A stretch of DNA of 64,000 bases. Origin: Sulfobacillus acidophilus DSM 10332 (GTDB lineage: Bacteria > Bacillota > Sulfobacillia > Sulfobacillales > Sulfobacillaceae). Below the pieces are notes generated by a model. The model had not been told where the DNA came from. It made no database searches and saw only the letters and a list, made by a program, of their open reading frames with translations. How positions within the stretch are numbered: the first letter of the stretch is position 1; each line of letters opens with the position of its first letter. The stretch covers positions 2,386,270 to 2,450,269 of the forward strand of contig CP003179.1 of the NCBI GenBank assembly GCA_000237975.1, given 5' to 3'. The translations under genes were made by a program, and so were the position numbers. Shown one piece after another: positions 51,255 through 61,837 of this stretch.

Positions 51255-52751
51255 ATGCACAAAAAACCGCGAAACGCACTCTGGTGGGGAACTCTCACGC
51301 TGACCGGCGCCGCCCTTGCCTCCCGCGGGTTAGGCCTCATTTACCGCATGCTTTTAGCCCGCTTTCTGGGATCCGAAGGCCTCGGATTTTTTCAAATGAT
51401 CTTTCCCCTCTATGTCGCCCTCGTCACGTTGTCGGTCGCCGGCACCCCCGTTGCCGTCTCACAAATTCTCGCCGAAGGGAAAGCGCCTGCCCGCCATCTC
51501 ATGCGCGTGGCAACCGCCGTCGTATTAGCCACCAGTCTGCCCTTGGTCTTTCTGGTCGCTGTCGGCCGTCGTCCGTTAGCGCTTGTATTGTATCATGACC
51601 CGCGTTTCGAGCCCTGGCTCTTGGTTTTGGCACCGGCTTTGGTAGCGGTGGCCCTCTCGAGCGTCATTCGCGGGTATTTTATTGGTCGGCAGGACTTGCG
51701 CTATCCGGCCGCCTCGCAGGTACTGGAACAGTTGGTGCGGGTTCTGATCGTATTTTGGTTATTAGACCGAGTCCACCCTCTGGGCGCAGCCTACGCTCCC
51801 TTAATCGCCGTCGCTTTAATCCCGTTGGGCGAACTGGTCAGTTTAGGCTTGTTAGCCTACGGCTACTGGCAAACCAAACCGCCGCCGGCCCCGACCCCGG
51901 CGCCGCCCAAATTGGCCCGCACCGTTCTGCGCCTGTCGTTGCCGGTTACCGCCAGCCGCCTTCTGGCCTCGCTTTTTGGGGTTATCGAAGCCAGTTTAAT
52001 TCCTGAGCGCCTGGTGCATTCGGGGCTGAGCCCGGCAGATGCCGTGAGCTATTTCGGTCAGTTAACCGGGATGGCGCTGCCGCTGATTTTATTCCCGACC
52101 GCGCTGACCGTCTCATTATCGACCAATTTGATTCCGGCCATTGCCGCCGCTCTTCACGATCGCCCGCGGGTTCACCAATATATCGTCGATGCCATGAAAG
52201 CGACGGCTTTGCTCACGATTCCGGTAACCTTCGTGTTGTTAAGTTTGGGCCTGCCGTTGGACGACCTGCTATTTCATGCGACCGTACCTCAAGCCGTGTT
52301 TTTACCGTTGGTCGTCGGGGGATTTTTCCTGTACTTCGATATTGCCTTGGCGGGGGTCTTGCGGGGATTGGGCCGGACCGACCTCCCGCTGTGGAACGAT
52401 CTCTTCGCGAGCGGCTTCGAAATCCTCTTAATTTGGGTATGGGCCGGACGGCCCGGTCAAGGCTACCAGGCCGTGGCGGTGGCGGTGGCCGCCGGATTTA
52501 TCGCCTCGGCAGGTTTAAATTTGTGGCAAGTGATTCGCCTCACCCAGGTCCGTATCCCCTGGTTTCACGTACTGGGGAAACCCATCGTCGCCGCCTTTCC
52601 GCTACTGCTGGTACTCCCCGCTTGGCAGTCTTGGGCGAGTACGGTGTGGCATAACCATGCCCTGAGTCTTTTGTCGAGTGTCGTCCTGGCCGGTTTAGGC
52701 TATCTGGTGACGCTTTATGTCACCGGGACGCGACCGAACCGCCTTGTGTAG
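51255..52751 (+). CDS. SpoVB/MurJ-type polysaccharide flippase (MVF family)
   Basis: 498 residues with about 14 membrane segments. Starts WWGTLTLTGAALASRGLGLIYRMLLARFLGSEGLG, the SpoVB-type opening, and has ALSSVIRGYFIGRQDLRYPAASQVLEQLVRVL in TM4-6, a motif shared by stage V sporulation protein B and relatives. These proteins export lipid-linked cell-wall or spore-cortex precursors. ATG 51255 follows GGGAGGGATGGACA. It diverges from the transglycosylase gene. Whether it acts in spores or vegetative cells is not decided. Confidence 0.85.
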   Translation: MHKKPRNALWWGTLTLTGAALASRGLGLIYRMLLARFLGSEGLGFFQMIFPLYVALVTLSVAGTPVAVSQILAEGKAPARHLMRVATAVVLATSLPLVFLVAVGRRPLALVLYHDPRFEPWLLVLAPALVAVALSSVIRGYFIGRQDLRYPAASQVLEQLVRVLIVFWLLDRVHPLGAAYAPLIAVALIPLGELVSLGLLAYGYWQTKPPPAPTPAPPKLARTVLRLSLPVTASRLLASLFGVIEASLIPERLVHSGLSPADAVSYFGQLTGMALPLILFPTALTVSLSTNLIPAIAAALHDRPRVHQYIVDAMKATALLTIPVTFVLLSLGLPLDDLLFHATVPQAVFLPLVVGGFFLYFDIALAGVLRGLGRTDLPLWNDLFASGFEILLIWVWAGRPGQGYQAVAVAVAAGFIASAGLNLWQVIRLTQVRIPWFHVLGKPIVAAFPLLLVLPAWQSWASTVWHNHALSLLSSVVLAGLGYLVTLYVTGTRPNRLV

Positions 52752-53499
52752 CGCTCAGCCAGTCTAAGGTGGCCAAAGGCGGCTCGCGAAGGGCAGAAAA
52801 CCCCTGTAACGGCAGAAGACTCAATACCGGACCGAAACGAATCAAGGCGCCGTCCGTATCCGGTTCACGCCGGACCGGCTCCGGCGGTTCCGTGATCCGG
52901 CAACGCCATTGATGCTCTTGACCGGGCACCACCGTCATTTCATTGGCGTGATAGGCATAGTTGCCCCAGCGCCCCCAAGTTAACGGACGCGTTAACAAAC
53001 GGTCGTCGTTGGGGATATTGAGGTTTCCCACCATGCCCGGGGGAATGGCCTGAAAAATCCCGGCCCGCATCCATTCGGCAACCCGACGGGCCGCTTCGGC
53101 ATAATGAAACCGGTCCGAGTGCCCCGTAACATCCAAGGAAACGGCCAAGGCCGGTACGCCTCGGCGAGCCCCTTCAAAGGCCGCACCCACCGTACCGGAA
53201 TAAAACACGTCCCACGCTAAATTGGCGCCCCGATTAATTCCGGATATCACGGCATCAAAGGGGCCAAGCACCCCAAACGCAAACATCACACAATCGACCG
53301 GGGTTCCCTCCACCTGCCAGACCCGATCCCCCACCGGTTTTACGGAGTAAGGGACGGCAAACGTAAAAGCTTGCCCGGATCCGGAGCGTTCATGGTCGGG
53401 TGCCACCATGACCCAGTCCCATTCCCCCTCTAACTCTTGGGCCAGTGCTTGAATTCCTGGCGCCGAAACCCCGTCGTCATTGGTTATGAGTATCCGCAC
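52720..53499 (-). CDS. surE: 5'/3'-nucleotidase SurE
   Basis: 259 residues. RILITNDDGVSAPGIQAL has the metal-binding DD pair; VMVAPDHERSGSGQAFTF, VEGTPVDCVMFA and DAVISGINRGANLAWDVFYSGTV complete the family motifs. GTG 53499 is used because AGGAGG lies 7 bases upstream, whereas ATG 53505 abuts it. The enzyme removes phosphate from nucleoside monophosphates. Its 3' end overlaps the flippase gene by 32 bases, tail to tail. Confidence 0.94.
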   Translation of the reverse strand: MRILITNDDGVSAPGIQALAQELEGEWDWVMVAPDHERSGSGQAFTFAVPYSVKPVGDRVWQVEGTPVDCVMFAFGVLGPFDAVISGINRGANLAWDVFYSGTVGAAFEGARRGVPALAVSLDVTGHSDRFHYAEAARRVAEWMRAGIFQAIPPGMVGNLNIPNDDRLLTRPLTWGRWGNYAYHANEMTVVPGQEHQWRCRITEPPEPVRREPDTDGALIRFGPVLSLLPLQGFSALREPPLATLDWLSATQGGSVASR

Positions 53500-53634
53500 C
53501 GCCATTCCTCCTTCACGCTTCCACCATACCATGCCCCGGCCGAAAACTCCGTAAAATTCCGGTTAAGCTTTCTTCGGCGGCTCCATCCCCTATCCGGTAT
53601 AATCGGAAAGATACCAGGATTGCGAGGGATTCCC

Positions 53635-55098
53635 ATGACTTTAACCGATGTCTTGGCCATTTTTTCCGTATTGTTGAATGCCGTTATTTTAGTCTGGCTC
53701 ATGACCCAAAACGTGTCCCGGACGGTGACCGGTTTACAACAAAGCCTGCAGAATGTCGAACAGGCGCTCGATCGCCAAGCCCGACTTTTTCATGACGAAT
53801 GGGGGCGATGGCGCGAACAACAAGAACGCCACGCGCAAGACACCCGTTTGGAGTTCGGCCAAACTCTTGTCCAGTTGGAACAAAGGCTTTTAAATCTTTG
53901 GAACGAGAAATTTCAAGAACAACGCCACGTGCTGGATCAGTCGCACGGTTTTCTCCGGCAAGCCCTCGAATCGCAAGCCAAAAGACTGGACGGATATTTT
54001 CAGGACAGCGCCGCTCTCTGGCAAACTCAAAACCAAGCGCAGATCAGCACGCTGTCCGAGCTCGGTCATCAACAACGCCGCCAGCTGGACGGCTTGGCCC
54101 GCGATTTAAACGAATTGACCCGCACCAGCGAGCAAAAGTTAGAAACCATGCGGCAAACCGTCGAAGCCAAATTGACCGCGCTACAAACCGACAATGCGAC
54201 AAAATTAGAGCTGATGCGGCAAACCGTCGACGAAAAACTCCATCAGACGTTGGAGCAACGGCTCGGCGAGTCCTTTAAACTGGTATCGGACCGCCTTGAA
54301 CTGGTGCAAAAAGGATTAGGCGAAATGCAAACGTTAGCGCAAGGGGTGGGCGACCTCAAGCGCGTCCTGACCAATGTCAAAACGCGGGGCACGCTCGGCG
54401 AAATCCAATTGGAAAGCCTGTTGGATCAAATTCTGGCGCCAGAGCAATATCAGGCCAACGTCACGGTTGTGCCCGGTCAGACCGAACGCGTCGACTTTGC
54501 CATTCGCTTACCGGGATCGGACGAGCATGACGAGCCGATTTGGCTGCCCATGGATGCCAAGTTCCCTTTGGAAGATTACCAACGGCTGGTGGAGGCGGAA
54601 GCGAACGGCGATTTGGCCGGCGTCCAAGAAGCCGCCAAATGGTTAGAAACCCGCATAAAGACGGAGGCCAAAAGTATTCGGGACAAATATATTCAACCGC
54701 CCCATACCACCGATTTTGCCATCTTGTTTTTGCCCTTAGAAGGACTATTTGCGGAAGTCCTTCGGCGGCCGGGACTTTTTGAAACCCTCCAACGCGAGTA
54801 CCGCGTCGTCTTAACCGGTCCCACGACCATCACCGCGTTTTTACAAAGTTTGCAAATGGGCTTTCGGACATTGGCGATCCAAAAACGGTCGAGTGAGGTC
54901 TGGAAGCTGTTAGGCGCCGTCAAAACCGAATTTGGCAAATTCGGGGCGGTGTTGGAAAAAACTCAAAAGAAACTCCAAGAAGCCAGTCACACCATCGATC
55001 AGGCGGCAACACGCACCCGGGCGATTGAACGAACGCTTCGGTCCGTCGAAGCCGTCGAGCCGTCGACAGATCCCGGTTGGCCACAACTCGACGTCTAA
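53635..55098 (+). CDS. rmuC: DNA recombination protein RmuC homologue
   Basis: 487 residues from ATG 53635 (MTLTDVLAIFSVLLNAVILVW: one membrane helix). A long coiled coil follows (~30-240), then the RmuC domain: TRGTLGEIQLESLLDQILAPEQY, VDFAIRLPG, PMDAKFPLEDYQRLVEA, FAILFLPLEGLFAEVLR and VVLTGPTTITAFLQSLQMGFRTLA. The domain belongs to a PD-(D/E)XK nuclease-like fold and limits inversions in E. coli. TATAAT is visible at 53598-53603 as part of a likely promoter. Confidence 0.93.
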   Translation: MTLTDVLAIFSVLLNAVILVWLMTQNVSRTVTGLQQSLQNVEQALDRQARLFHDEWGRWREQQERHAQDTRLEFGQTLVQLEQRLLNLWNEKFQEQRHVLDQSHGFLRQALESQAKRLDGYFQDSAALWQTQNQAQISTLSELGHQQRRQLDGLARDLNELTRTSEQKLETMRQTVEAKLTALQTDNATKLELMRQTVDEKLHQTLEQRLGESFKLVSDRLELVQKGLGEMQTLAQGVGDLKRVLTNVKTRGTLGEIQLESLLDQILAPEQYQANVTVVPGQTERVDFAIRLPGSDEHDEPIWLPMDAKFPLEDYQRLVEAEANGDLAGVQEAAKWLETRIKTEAKSIRDKYIQPPHTTDFAILFLPLEGLFAEVLRRPGLFETLQREYRVVLTGPTTITAFLQSLQMGFRTLAIQKRSSEVWKLLGAVKTEFGKFGAVLEKTQKKLQEASHTIDQAATRTRAIERTLRSVEAVEPSTDPGWPQLDV

Positions 55099-55108
55099 TT
55101 TTGCCCGG

Positions 55109-55142
55109 AAAAACACCCCTCGCGGCGGCCCCACGAGGGGTG
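55109..55142. terminator. Bidirectional terminator between rmuC and the thioredoxin-like gene
   Basis: CACCCCTCG pairs with CGAGGGGTG (55114-55122 / 55134-55142); the T-run is on the minus-strand side (GTTTTTCC). Confidence 0.75.
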
Positions 55143-55171
55143 AACTGAACCTTTTGATTCCGGTTCTCCGA

Positions 55172-55747
55172 TTACGAGTGCGGGAGTATTTGGGCCAACA
55201 TTTGATTGGCCTGCGACACACTTAAGATCGCGCCGGTGTAAAGAGCCCCGACCCGCCCGTCCGGCCGAATAAACACGGACGTCGGGAGCCCGGTGACGCC
55301 ATACGACGCCGATACCGCTCCCTGGCTGTCCAACACCACCGGATAGGTCATATGATGAGCCGTCATAAACGAGCTCACCTTCGACGCCGATTCTTCAACA
55401 TCGACCCCCACTACGTCCAGCTGTCCTTGATGGGTCACGGCCTCTTGTTCCACAATAGGAATTTCCTTGTTGCAGTAGGGACACCAGGTGGCCCAAAAAT
55501 TCAACCACACCGGATGCCCGCGCAATTGGGACAAGGTCACGGTTTGGCCGGTACTGGTGGTGAGGGTGAAATTGGGGGCGATATCGCCTGGTGCGACCCC
55601 AACCGTAGAGGTCGTGCTAGCGGCTGCCGTCGCCACCGGCGGCGTTTTTTCGGTGGCCGTCCGGACGCGATGGCCGATGAGATAGCCGGCATAGACTAAG
55701 GCGCCGGCCAAAACCACCATGGTTAAAACTTGTCGGGTGCCGCCCAC
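55172..55747 (-). CDS. ResA/TlpA-like membrane-anchored thioredoxin
   Basis: 191 residues from GTG 55747. N-terminal anchor (TMVVLAGALVYAGYLIG), an Ala/Thr/Val linker, then AredoxinFold: APNFTLTTSTGQTVTLSQLRG, WLNFWATWCPYCNKEIPIVEQE with the WCxxC active site, and GVTGLPTSVFIRPDGRVGALY with cis-Pro. It acts outside the membrane, for example in apocytochrome c or sporulation protein thiol reduction. The CPYC centre is unusual next to CEPC of ResA. Confidence 0.9.
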   Translation of the reverse strand: MGGTRQVLTMVVLAGALVYAGYLIGHRVRTATEKTPPVATAAASTTSTVGVAPGDIAPNFTLTTSTGQTVTLSQLRGHPVWLNFWATWCPYCNKEIPIVEQEAVTHQGQLDVVGVDVEESASKVSSFMTAHHMTYPVVLDSQGAVSASYGVTGLPTSVFIRPDGRVGALYTGAILSVSQANQMLAQILPHS

Positions 55748-55792
55748 TCGGAGTCCCCCTTTCTCATTTACCCCTCAGTATACTCGATCGGT

Positions 55793-58378
55793 TTAGGACG
55801 GCTCAACCGTCAAGGTGATCTCGTGGTTAACCGCATCGACCTTGACCCGATCGCCGTCGTGGATTTCTCCGGCCAAGACTTTCATCGCCAACCGGTCTTG
55901 CACCCACCGTTGAATCAGCCGTCGCAAAGGACGGGCCCCAAATTCGGGCTGATACCCGCGTTCGGCCAACAAATCGAGTGCCCGATCGGTGACGTCTAAC
56001 GTAATCCGCCGCTCTTGTAGCCGCGCTTCCACGTCTTTTAACTGCAGTCGAACAATTTGCCTCAGCTCGTCGGCCGTCAGACGCGAGAAGATAATGACCT
56101 CATCGATCCGGTTAAGAAATTCCGGTCGCAAGGATTGGCGCAAAATCCCTTCCACCAATTGTTCACGGCGCTCGGCGTTTTCTTCTTCCAAAATGACCTG
56201 GCTGGCCAAATTGGAGGTCATGATAATGACCGTGTTACGAAAATCCACCGTTCGTCCCTGGCCGTCCGTCAAACGGCCGTCGTCCAACACCTGCAACAAG
56301 ATGTTGAACACTTCCGGATGCGCTTTTTCAATCTCGTCCAGCAACACCACCGAATAGGGTCGGCGTCGAATGGCCTCCGTTAACTGGCCGCCTTCTTCGT
56401 ACCCGACATATCCCGGCGGTGCCCCGATAAGCCGCGATACGGCATGGCGCTCCATATATTCGGACATGTCGATTCGCACCAGCGCATTCTCGTCGTCGAA
56501 CAAAAACGCGGCCAAGGCCTTCGCGAGTTCGGTTTTCCCGACTCCGGTCGGACCAAGGAACAAGAAGGATCCCATCGGCCGTCGGGGGTCCGACAACCCC
56601 GCCCGAGCCCGTCGGACGGCATTCGCCACGGCGGTTACCGCTTGACGTTGACCCACGACCCGTTCGGCCAACCGGTCTTCCATGTGTAAGAGCTTCTCCC
56701 GCTCGCCTTCCAGCAGCCGAGCGACCGGAATGCCGGTCCATTTCGCCACAATTTGGGCGATGTCCTGTTCGGTGACTTCTTCCCGCATCAACCGGGATTC
56801 CCCTAAGGCCTCGACGCGGGCTTGGGCCTCGTCCAATTCTTTACGGAGATTCAACAGCACCCCATAGCGCAACTCCGCCGCCCGCGCCAAGTCACCTTGC
56901 CGCTCGGCCCGCGCTTCTTCAATTTGCGCCTCGTCGATTTGGTGCTTAAGCTCACGCACCCGGTTTACCAGCGCCTTTTCCTGCTCCCAACGGGCCATCA
57001 AGGCATCGCGGCGCTCCCGCAATTCGGCCAATTCGGCTTCTAGACGCGCTAAACGGGCCTTGGTCGGCGGATCGTCCTCTTCTTTCCCTAACGCCTCCCG
57101 TTCAATTTCCATCTGAATCCGCCGTCGTTCCAGCTCGTCCAGTTCTTCAGGTAAACTGTCCATCTCGACACGCAGATGGGATGCCGCCTCATCCACCAAA
57201 TCAATGGCTTTGTCGGGTAAATAGCGATCGGTAATATACCGATGACTTAGCCGGGCGGCCGCCACCAAAGCCGAATCGCGGATGCGCACGCCATGGTGCA
57301 CCTCATAGCGATCCTTCAGGCCGCGCAAGATGGCAATGGTATCTTCCACCGTGGGTTCGGACACGTAAACGGGTTGGAAGCGGCGCTCCAGGGCAGCATC
57401 TTTTTCGATGTATTGCCGGTACTCGTCCAACGTGGTCGCGCCGACGGCGCGCAGTTCCCCGCGTGCCAGCGCCGGCTTTAATAAGTTGGCCGCGTCCACC
57501 GCCCCCTCCGCCTTGCCCGCTCCGACCAAGGTGTGCAATTCGTCGATGAAGAGAATCACGCGACCTTCCGCGGCTTCGATTTCTTTTAACACCGCTTTGA
57601 GCCGATCTTCAAATTCTCCCCGGAATTTGCTCCCGGCAATCAAGGAGCCTAAATCGAGCGCCAGGACCCGTTTATCACGCAGACCCTCGGGAACGTCGTT
57701 GGCCACAATCCGTTGGGCCAAACCTTCGACAATGGCCGTTTTCCCGACTCCGGGCTCCCCGATTAATACCGGATTGTTTTTGGTGCGGCGAGAAAGGACT
57801 TGAATGACCCGACGAATCTCCTCGTCGCGTCCGATGACCGGGTCTAATTTGCCGCGCCGGGCCAAATCGGTTAAGTCTTTGCTGTAACGCGCCAACGCCT
57901 GGTATTTGTCCTCCGGATTCGGATCGGTGACCCGCGCGCTGCCCCGGACATCTTTCAGCGCTTTCAAGAGATGATCGGGGGTGACCGAGTAGTTTGCCAA
58001 AATTTGGCCCGCCGCGGTTTTCGGCCGACTGGCCAAGGCCAATAGCAAATGCTCGGTCGACACGTACTCGTCTTTCAAATGTTCGGCTTGCCGTTCCGCC
58101 TCTTCAATCACCTCCGCCAGCTCGGGACTGAGATAGGCGCCGGCTTGGGTGCCGCTCACCCGCGGCAGTTTCTCCACTTCCGCTTCCACGCGCGCCACCA
58201 AGGGAGCCAAAGGCACGCCCAGTTTTTCAATCAACGGTGCGACAATGCCGTCAGTTTGGTTTAACAATGCCCACAGCAAATGCTCGGGCGTGACGGCTTG
58301 TTGACCCCGCTGGCGAGCCCGTTCTTGAGCATCGGCTAAGGCTTCTTGCGATTTGACGGTTAACTTATCGAGGCGCAT
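55793..58378 (-). CDS. clpB: Chaperone ClpB (Hsp100 disaggregase)
   Basis: 861 residues from ATG 58378 with GGAGGAGGGGAAATCC ahead. Clp-N repeats (1-145), first AAA with [18 protein letters not shown] and [11 protein letters not shown], the ClpB-specific coiled-coil middle domain (~400-520), second AAA with [17 protein letters not shown] and [13 protein letters not shown], and the C-terminal domain. It extracts proteins from aggregates together with DnaK. It overlaps dnaJ by 14 bases, linking both machines in one operon. Confidence 0.96.
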   Translation of the reverse strand: MRLDKLTVKSQEALADAQERARQRGQQAVTPEHLLWALLNQTDGIVAPLIEKLGVPLAPLVARVEAEVEKLPRVSGTQAGAYLSPELAEVIEEAERQAEHLKDEYVSTEHLLLALASRPKTAAGQILANYSVTPDHLLKALKDVRGSARVTDPNPEDKYQALARYSKDLTDLARRGKLDPVIGRDEEIRRVIQVLSRRTKNNPVLIGEPGVGKTAIVEGLAQRIVANDVPEGLRDKRVLALDLGSLIAGSKFRGEFEDRLKAVLKEIEAAEGRVILFIDELHTLVGAGKAEGAVDAANLLKPALARGELRAVGATTLDEYRQYIEKDAALERRFQPVYVSEPTVEDTIAILRGLKDRYEVHHGVRIRDSALVAAARLSHRYITDRYLPDKAIDLVDEAASHLRVEMDSLPEELDELERRRIQMEIEREALGKEEDDPPTKARLARLEAELAELRERRDALMARWEQEKALVNRVRELKHQIDEAQIEEARAERQGDLARAAELRYGVLLNLRKELDEAQARVEALGESRLMREEVTEQDIAQIVAKWTGIPVARLLEGEREKLLHMEDRLAERVVGQRQAVTAVANAVRRARAGLSDPRRPMGSFLFLGPTGVGKTELAKALAAFLFDDENALVRIDMSEYMERHAVSRLIGAPPGYVGYEEGGQLTEAIRRRPYSVVLLDEIEKAHPEVFNILLQVLDDGRLTDGQGRTVDFRNTVIIMTSNLASQVILEEENAERREQLVEGILRQSLRPEFLNRIDEVIIFSRLTADELRQIVRLQLKDVEARLQERRITLDVTDRALDLLAERGYQPEFGARPLRRLIQRWVQDRLAMKVLAGEIHDGDRVKVDAVNHEITLTVEPS

Positions 58379-59303
58379 GGATTTCCCCTCCTCCTTCATG
58401 GTGAATCGCTCGTAAAGCCTGATAATGTTCATCGTCGGCCGCGGTAAAGGGTTCGGGAAAACGCAACGTAACTTCTAACAACATGTCCCCGCGTTGCTGA
58501 CTTCCGCGCCGGGGCAACCCGAGCCCTCGCAGCCGCAAAACCTTGCCGTGATTGGTATGCGGCGGAATGGTGACGGTGACCGGCTTACCGACCAAGGGCA
58601 AAATCGATAATTCTCCCCCGGTGGCCGCTAACGGTACCGAGACCATGAGTTCGCCAATCAGATCGTCGCCCTGCCGCTTAAACCGCGCATGCGGCTCAAC
58701 CTCGACTTTAAGGCGGGCATAGTCGCCCACCCGGAGAACCGCCCCGTCTTCCACCCCCGGCGGTACCTTCACGTCAAATCGACGGGGTTCGGCCACTTGG
58801 CCTAGCCCGCCACAACGCGGACAGTCGCGATCGCGCCCATGGCAAACCGGACACTCCCGAATCGTATTGACCGTCAAAGGAATCGTAGCGCCGGTCGCCA
58901 CTTGTTCCAACGTCAGGCGCACCGTTTCCTCCGCCTGCGCTCCATCGGTCTGCCACCGTCGGCTAAAACCGCCGTCAGATTGGAACAAATCCTCGAATAA
59001 CGTACTCCAGTCGGCAAAATCGCGCGGATTCCAGTCGAAGTCTACCCGCTGGAACCCCGGCCCCCGGCTGCGGGCTTGATGAAACGCATATCCCCGGCGC
59101 ATTTGGTCATATTCCGCCCGCTTTTGAGGATCGGAAAGGACCTCATACGCCTCATTAATTTCTTTAAATTTCTCCTCGCCCGCCTTGCCGCTGACGTCGG
59201 GGTGATATTGTCGCGCCAAGCGGCGAAAGGCCTCCTTAATGGCTTTTTCGTCCGCTTTTTCGTCGACCCCTAAAATTTTGTAATAATCCTTAGGTGCCGC
59301 CAT
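58365..59303 (-). CDS. dnaJ: DnaJ-type co-chaperone with a half zinc finger
   Basis: 312 residues from ATG 59303 (CGGAGGTGAGACAC ahead). J domain with HPD in [16 protein letters not shown], then an FxxxF-type linker, and a zinc region reduced to one pair of Cys motifs ([18 protein letters not shown], residues ~162-179) in place of the usual four CxxCxGxG repeats. The substrate-binding beta domains follow ([38 protein letters not shown]). Shorter than standard DnaJ (~375). Follows dnaK after a terminator-like hairpin. Confidence 0.9.
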   Translation of the reverse strand: MAAPKDYYKILGVDEKADEKAIKEAFRRLARQYHPDVSGKAGEEKFKEINEAYEVLSDPQKRAEYDQMRRGYAFHQARSRGPGFQRVDFDWNPRDFADWSTLFEDLFQSDGGFSRRWQTDGAQAEETVRLTLEQVATGATIPLTVNTIRECPVCHGRDRDCPRCGGLGQVAEPRRFDVKVPPGVEDGAVLRVGDYARLKVEVEPHARFKRQGDDLIGELMVSVPLAATGGELSILPLVGKPVTVTIPPHTNHGKVLRLRGLGLPRRGSQQRGDMLLEVTLRFPEPFTAADDEHYQALRAIHHEGGGEIHAPR

Positions 59304-59321
59304 GTGTCTCACCTCCGAGGC

Positions 59322-59347
59322 AAAACAGGCGAGGTTGCCCTCGCCTG
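59322..59347 (-). terminator. Terminator-like hairpin between dnaK and dnaJ
   Basis: CAGGCGAGG pairs with CCTCGCCTG (59326-59334 / 59339-59347) around four bases, then TTTT on the minus strand. Probably a partial terminator lowering dnaJ-clpB levels relative to dnaK. Confidence 0.65.
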
Positions 59348-59369
59348 CCCGTTTCCCCTTTAAGGGGCG

Positions 59370-61256
59370 TCATTCACTGGGACGAAAATCGGCGTCGATT
59401 ACGTCCCCTTGGTCGCCCCCGCCGGCTTCAGGCGGCGTTTGTCCGCTTGCCGCTTGCGATTGGTAGACCTGTTGGGCCAGCTTATGGGCACTGGCTTCTA
59501 ACCGCGACAAGGCCGATTCGATCGCCTCTTTATCCTCTTTCTGCATGACGTCGCGGACCGCTTGAATGGCGGCCTCGGCTTCTTGCCGATCCGCGGCCGA
59601 CACTTTATCCCCGAGCTCTTTCAACGACTTTTCGGTGGCATAAACCATCGATTCCGCCCGGTTCCGGGTTTCTGCCAGTTCTCGCATCCGCTCGTCCTCG
59701 GCGGCCTTTTCTTGGGCCTCGCGCACCATCCGTTCCACCTCTTCTTTCGTAAGCTGGGTGGAGGCGGTCACGGTGATTCGCTGTTCTTTGCCGGTTCCCA
59801 AATCCTTCGCCGACACATTGACAATGCCGTTGGCGTCAATGTCGAAGGTCACTTCGATTTGCGGAATGCCCCGAGGAGCCGGCGGAATATCGGTCAGGCT
59901 AAACCGGGCCAAGGTCCGATTGTCTTTGGCCATCGGGCGTTCCCCTTGTAGCACGTGGATTTCGACGCTCGTTTGATTGTCGGCGGCGGTGGTGAAGATC
60001 TGCGACTTTCGGGTCGGAATCGTCGTGTTCCGTTCAATCAATTTACTGAACACGCCACCCAGCGTTTCAATCCCCAACGACAAGGGGGTCACGTCTAACA
60101 AGATGACGTCTTTAACTTCACCCGCCAATACGCCCCCTTGAATGGCGGCCCCGATAGCCACCACTTCGTCCGGGTTCACGCCCCGGTGAGGCTCCTTACC
60201 GGTAAGCCGCTTCACCAACTCTTGAATCACCGGCATCCGGGTCGAACCACCCACCAAAATCACTTCGTCGATTTGGCTTTCGCTTAATTTGGCGTCGGCT
60301 AGTGCTTGCCGGAACGGGCCGATGCACCGCTCGGTCAAATCATGGGTCAATTCCTCAAATTTCGCCCGCGTGATTTTTTGCTCCAGGTGTTTCGGTCCTG
60401 TTTGGTCGGCTGTAATGAACGGCAAGCTAATCTGGGTCTCCGTCACCGACGAGAGTTCAATCTTAGCCTTTTCGGCCGCCTCGATCAGGCGCTGTAAGGC
60501 CTGCCGATCCTGACGCAAATCAATGCCGTACTCTTTCTTGAATTCGTCGGCGATGTAATCGACCAGGCGCATGTCATAGTCGTCGCCCCCTAAATGGGTG
60601 TCGCCGGACGTCGACTTGACCTCAAATACGCCGTCCCCCACCTCTAAAACCGACACGTCAAACGTGCCGCCCCCGAGGTCCCACACCAAAATCGTTTCAT
60701 TCTTCTTTTTATCCAACCCGTAGGCTAACGCGGCCGCCGTCGGTTCGTTGATAATCCGCAATACTTCCAGACCGGCAATTTTCCCGGCATCTTTAGTCGC
60801 CTGCCGTTGCGCGTCATTAAAATACGCCGGCACGGTAATGACGGCTTGACTAATCGTCTCGCCGAGGTATTTTTCCGCATCGGCCTTCAATTTGGCGAGC
60901 ACCATGGCCGAAATCTCTTCCGGGGTCATGGCTTTACCCGCGTTCGGCAAGTCAACCCGTACTTGGTTATTGGGGCCTTGGACGACCTTATACGGAACCC
61001 GACCGCGTTCGTCGCCGACCTCGTCAAACCGTCGACCAATAAACCGTTTAATCGAAAACACGGTATTTTCCGGATTCATGACGGCTTGGCGACGAGCCAA
61101 TTGCCCCACCAACCGCTCGCCATTTTTGGTAAACGCCACGACCGACGGGGTTAGACGACTCCCTTCGGTGTTGAGAATCACCGTCGGTTGGCCACCTTCC
61201 ATGACCGCAATCACCGAGTTTGTGGTTCCTAAGTCAATGCCTACGACTTTGCCCAT
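59370..61256 (-). CDS. dnaK: Chaperone DnaK (Hsp70)
   Basis: 628 residues. [74 protein letters not shown] and [11 protein letters not shown] are the Hsp70 nucleotide-binding signatures; the substrate-binding domain ([14 protein letters not shown]) and lid follow. It binds exposed hydrophobic peptides in an ATP cycle. No grpE lies nearby. The start is 6 bases after the hspR stop. Confidence 0.97.
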   Translation of the reverse strand: MGKVVGIDLGTTNSVIAVMEGGQPTVILNTEGSRLTPSVVAFTKNGERLVGQLARRQAVMNPENTVFSIKRFIGRRFDEVGDERGRVPYKVVQGPNNQVRVDLPNAGKAMTPEEISAMVLAKLKADAEKYLGETISQAVITVPAYFNDAQRQATKDAGKIAGLEVLRIINEPTAAALAYGLDKKKNETILVWDLGGGTFDVSVLEVGDGVFEVKSTSGDTHLGGDDYDMRLVDYIADEFKKEYGIDLRQDRQALQRLIEAAEKAKIELSSVTETQISLPFITADQTGPKHLEQKITRAKFEELTHDLTERCIGPFRQALADAKLSESQIDEVILVGGSTRMPVIQELVKRLTGKEPHRGVNPDEVVAIGAAIQGGVLAGEVKDVILLDVTPLSLGIETLGGVFSKLIERNTTIPTRKSQIFTTAADNQTSVEIHVLQGERPMAKDNRTLARFSLTDIPPAPRGIPQIEVTFDIDANGIVNVSAKDLGTGKEQRITVTASTQLTKEEVERMVREAQEKAAEDERMRELAETRNRAESMVYATEKSLKELGDKVSAADRQEAEAAIQAVRDVMQKEDKEAIESALSRLEASAHKLAQQVYQSQAASGQTPPEAGGGDQGDVIDADFRPSE

Positions 61257-61262
61257 TGTTCG

Positions 61263-61529
61263 TCACCCTCGCTTTGCTGCCGGCCGTTCGCCGGCGGTTC
61301 CTAAAATTGCGCGGATCCCTGCAGGGTTGATGCCCTGCGCCGCCAAATCTCGGATCCGGATTAATCGATGGAAGTCATTTTCCGAGTACAACCGGTTATT
61401 CGTACTCGTGCGCTGTGGACATACCAACCCCTCACGCTCCCAAGCCCGCAATGTCTGAGCCGATACTCCGACCAAGCGGGCCATGACCCCAATAGTATAA
61501 ACCGGCTCATCCGGTCCATGTATGGGCAT
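61263..61529 (-). CDS. hspR: HspR-like MerR-family heat-shock repressor
   Basis: 88 residues from ATG 61529. MerR helix-turn-helix: YTIGVMARLVGVSAQTLRAWEREGLVCPQR, then RLYSENDFHRLIRIRDLAAQGINPAGIRAIL. HspR represses dnaK operons in actinobacteria and other groups by binding HAIR elements, with DnaK as co-repressor. Here it is the first gene ahead of dnaK, replacing the HrcA-CIRCE system of most Firmicutes. A promoter and a palindrome lie just upstream, fitting autoregulation. The C-terminal tail is short. Confidence 0.88.
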   Translation of the reverse strand: MPIHGPDEPVYTIGVMARLVGVSAQTLRAWEREGLVCPQRTSTNNRLYSENDFHRLIRIRDLAAQGINPAGIRAILGTAGERPAAKRG

Positions 61530-61562
61530 GGCGATCACTTCCTTCACCGGATTCCCTCTCTT

Positions 61563-61591
61563 ATATTAAAAATCTTATCGATCCGGATCAA
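61563..61591 (-). promoter_or_regulatory. Sigma-A promoter of hspR-dnaK-dnaJ-clpB
   Basis: Minus strand TTGATC (61591-61586), 17 bases, TAATAT (61568-61563), about 35 bases before the hspR start. Confidence 0.7.
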
Positions 61592-61599
61592 GAATCTTG
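61589..61599. promoter_or_regulatory. Candidate HspR operator (CAAGA-A-TCTTG palindrome)
   Basis: A perfect 11-base palindrome overlapping the -35 box. Known HAIR sites are CTTGAGT-N7-ACTCAAG; the CTTG/CAAG words are shared but arranged in opposite order. The overlapping degenerate arms TCTTATC-N7-ATCAAGA (61573-61593) also resemble HAIR. Confidence 0.4.
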
Positions 61600-61837
61600 T
61601 CTGGCGACTATAAGAAATCTATGACCGTAATCCCCAATTTTTTCCCTATCGCACTGTATCTTAGCTTCTCCCACGCTATTTCGCCTCATACCGAAGATAC
61701 GGTACAGCCCAAAAAAATATCCGCCAAATCGGTGTTTGGCGGATCCGGCATGCCCAGTATACCATGCGCCGGTTGCTTAACGAAGCCGACGACACGTTAT
61801 CAACGATACGCTTCTTGCTCCCCGAGACCCCGCAGTT
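61600..61837. other. Intergenic region between hspR and the HisA-like gene
   Basis: About 240 bases without a gene. It contains the hspR control region at its start and a strong minus-strand terminator at 61711-61743. Nothing else was recognised. Confidence 0.6.
61711..61743 (-). terminator. Terminator of the HisA-like gene
   Basis: TCCGCCAAA pairs with TTTGGCGGA (61720-61728 / 61735-61743), 6-base loop, followed on the minus strand by TATTTTTTT. Confidence 0.88.
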
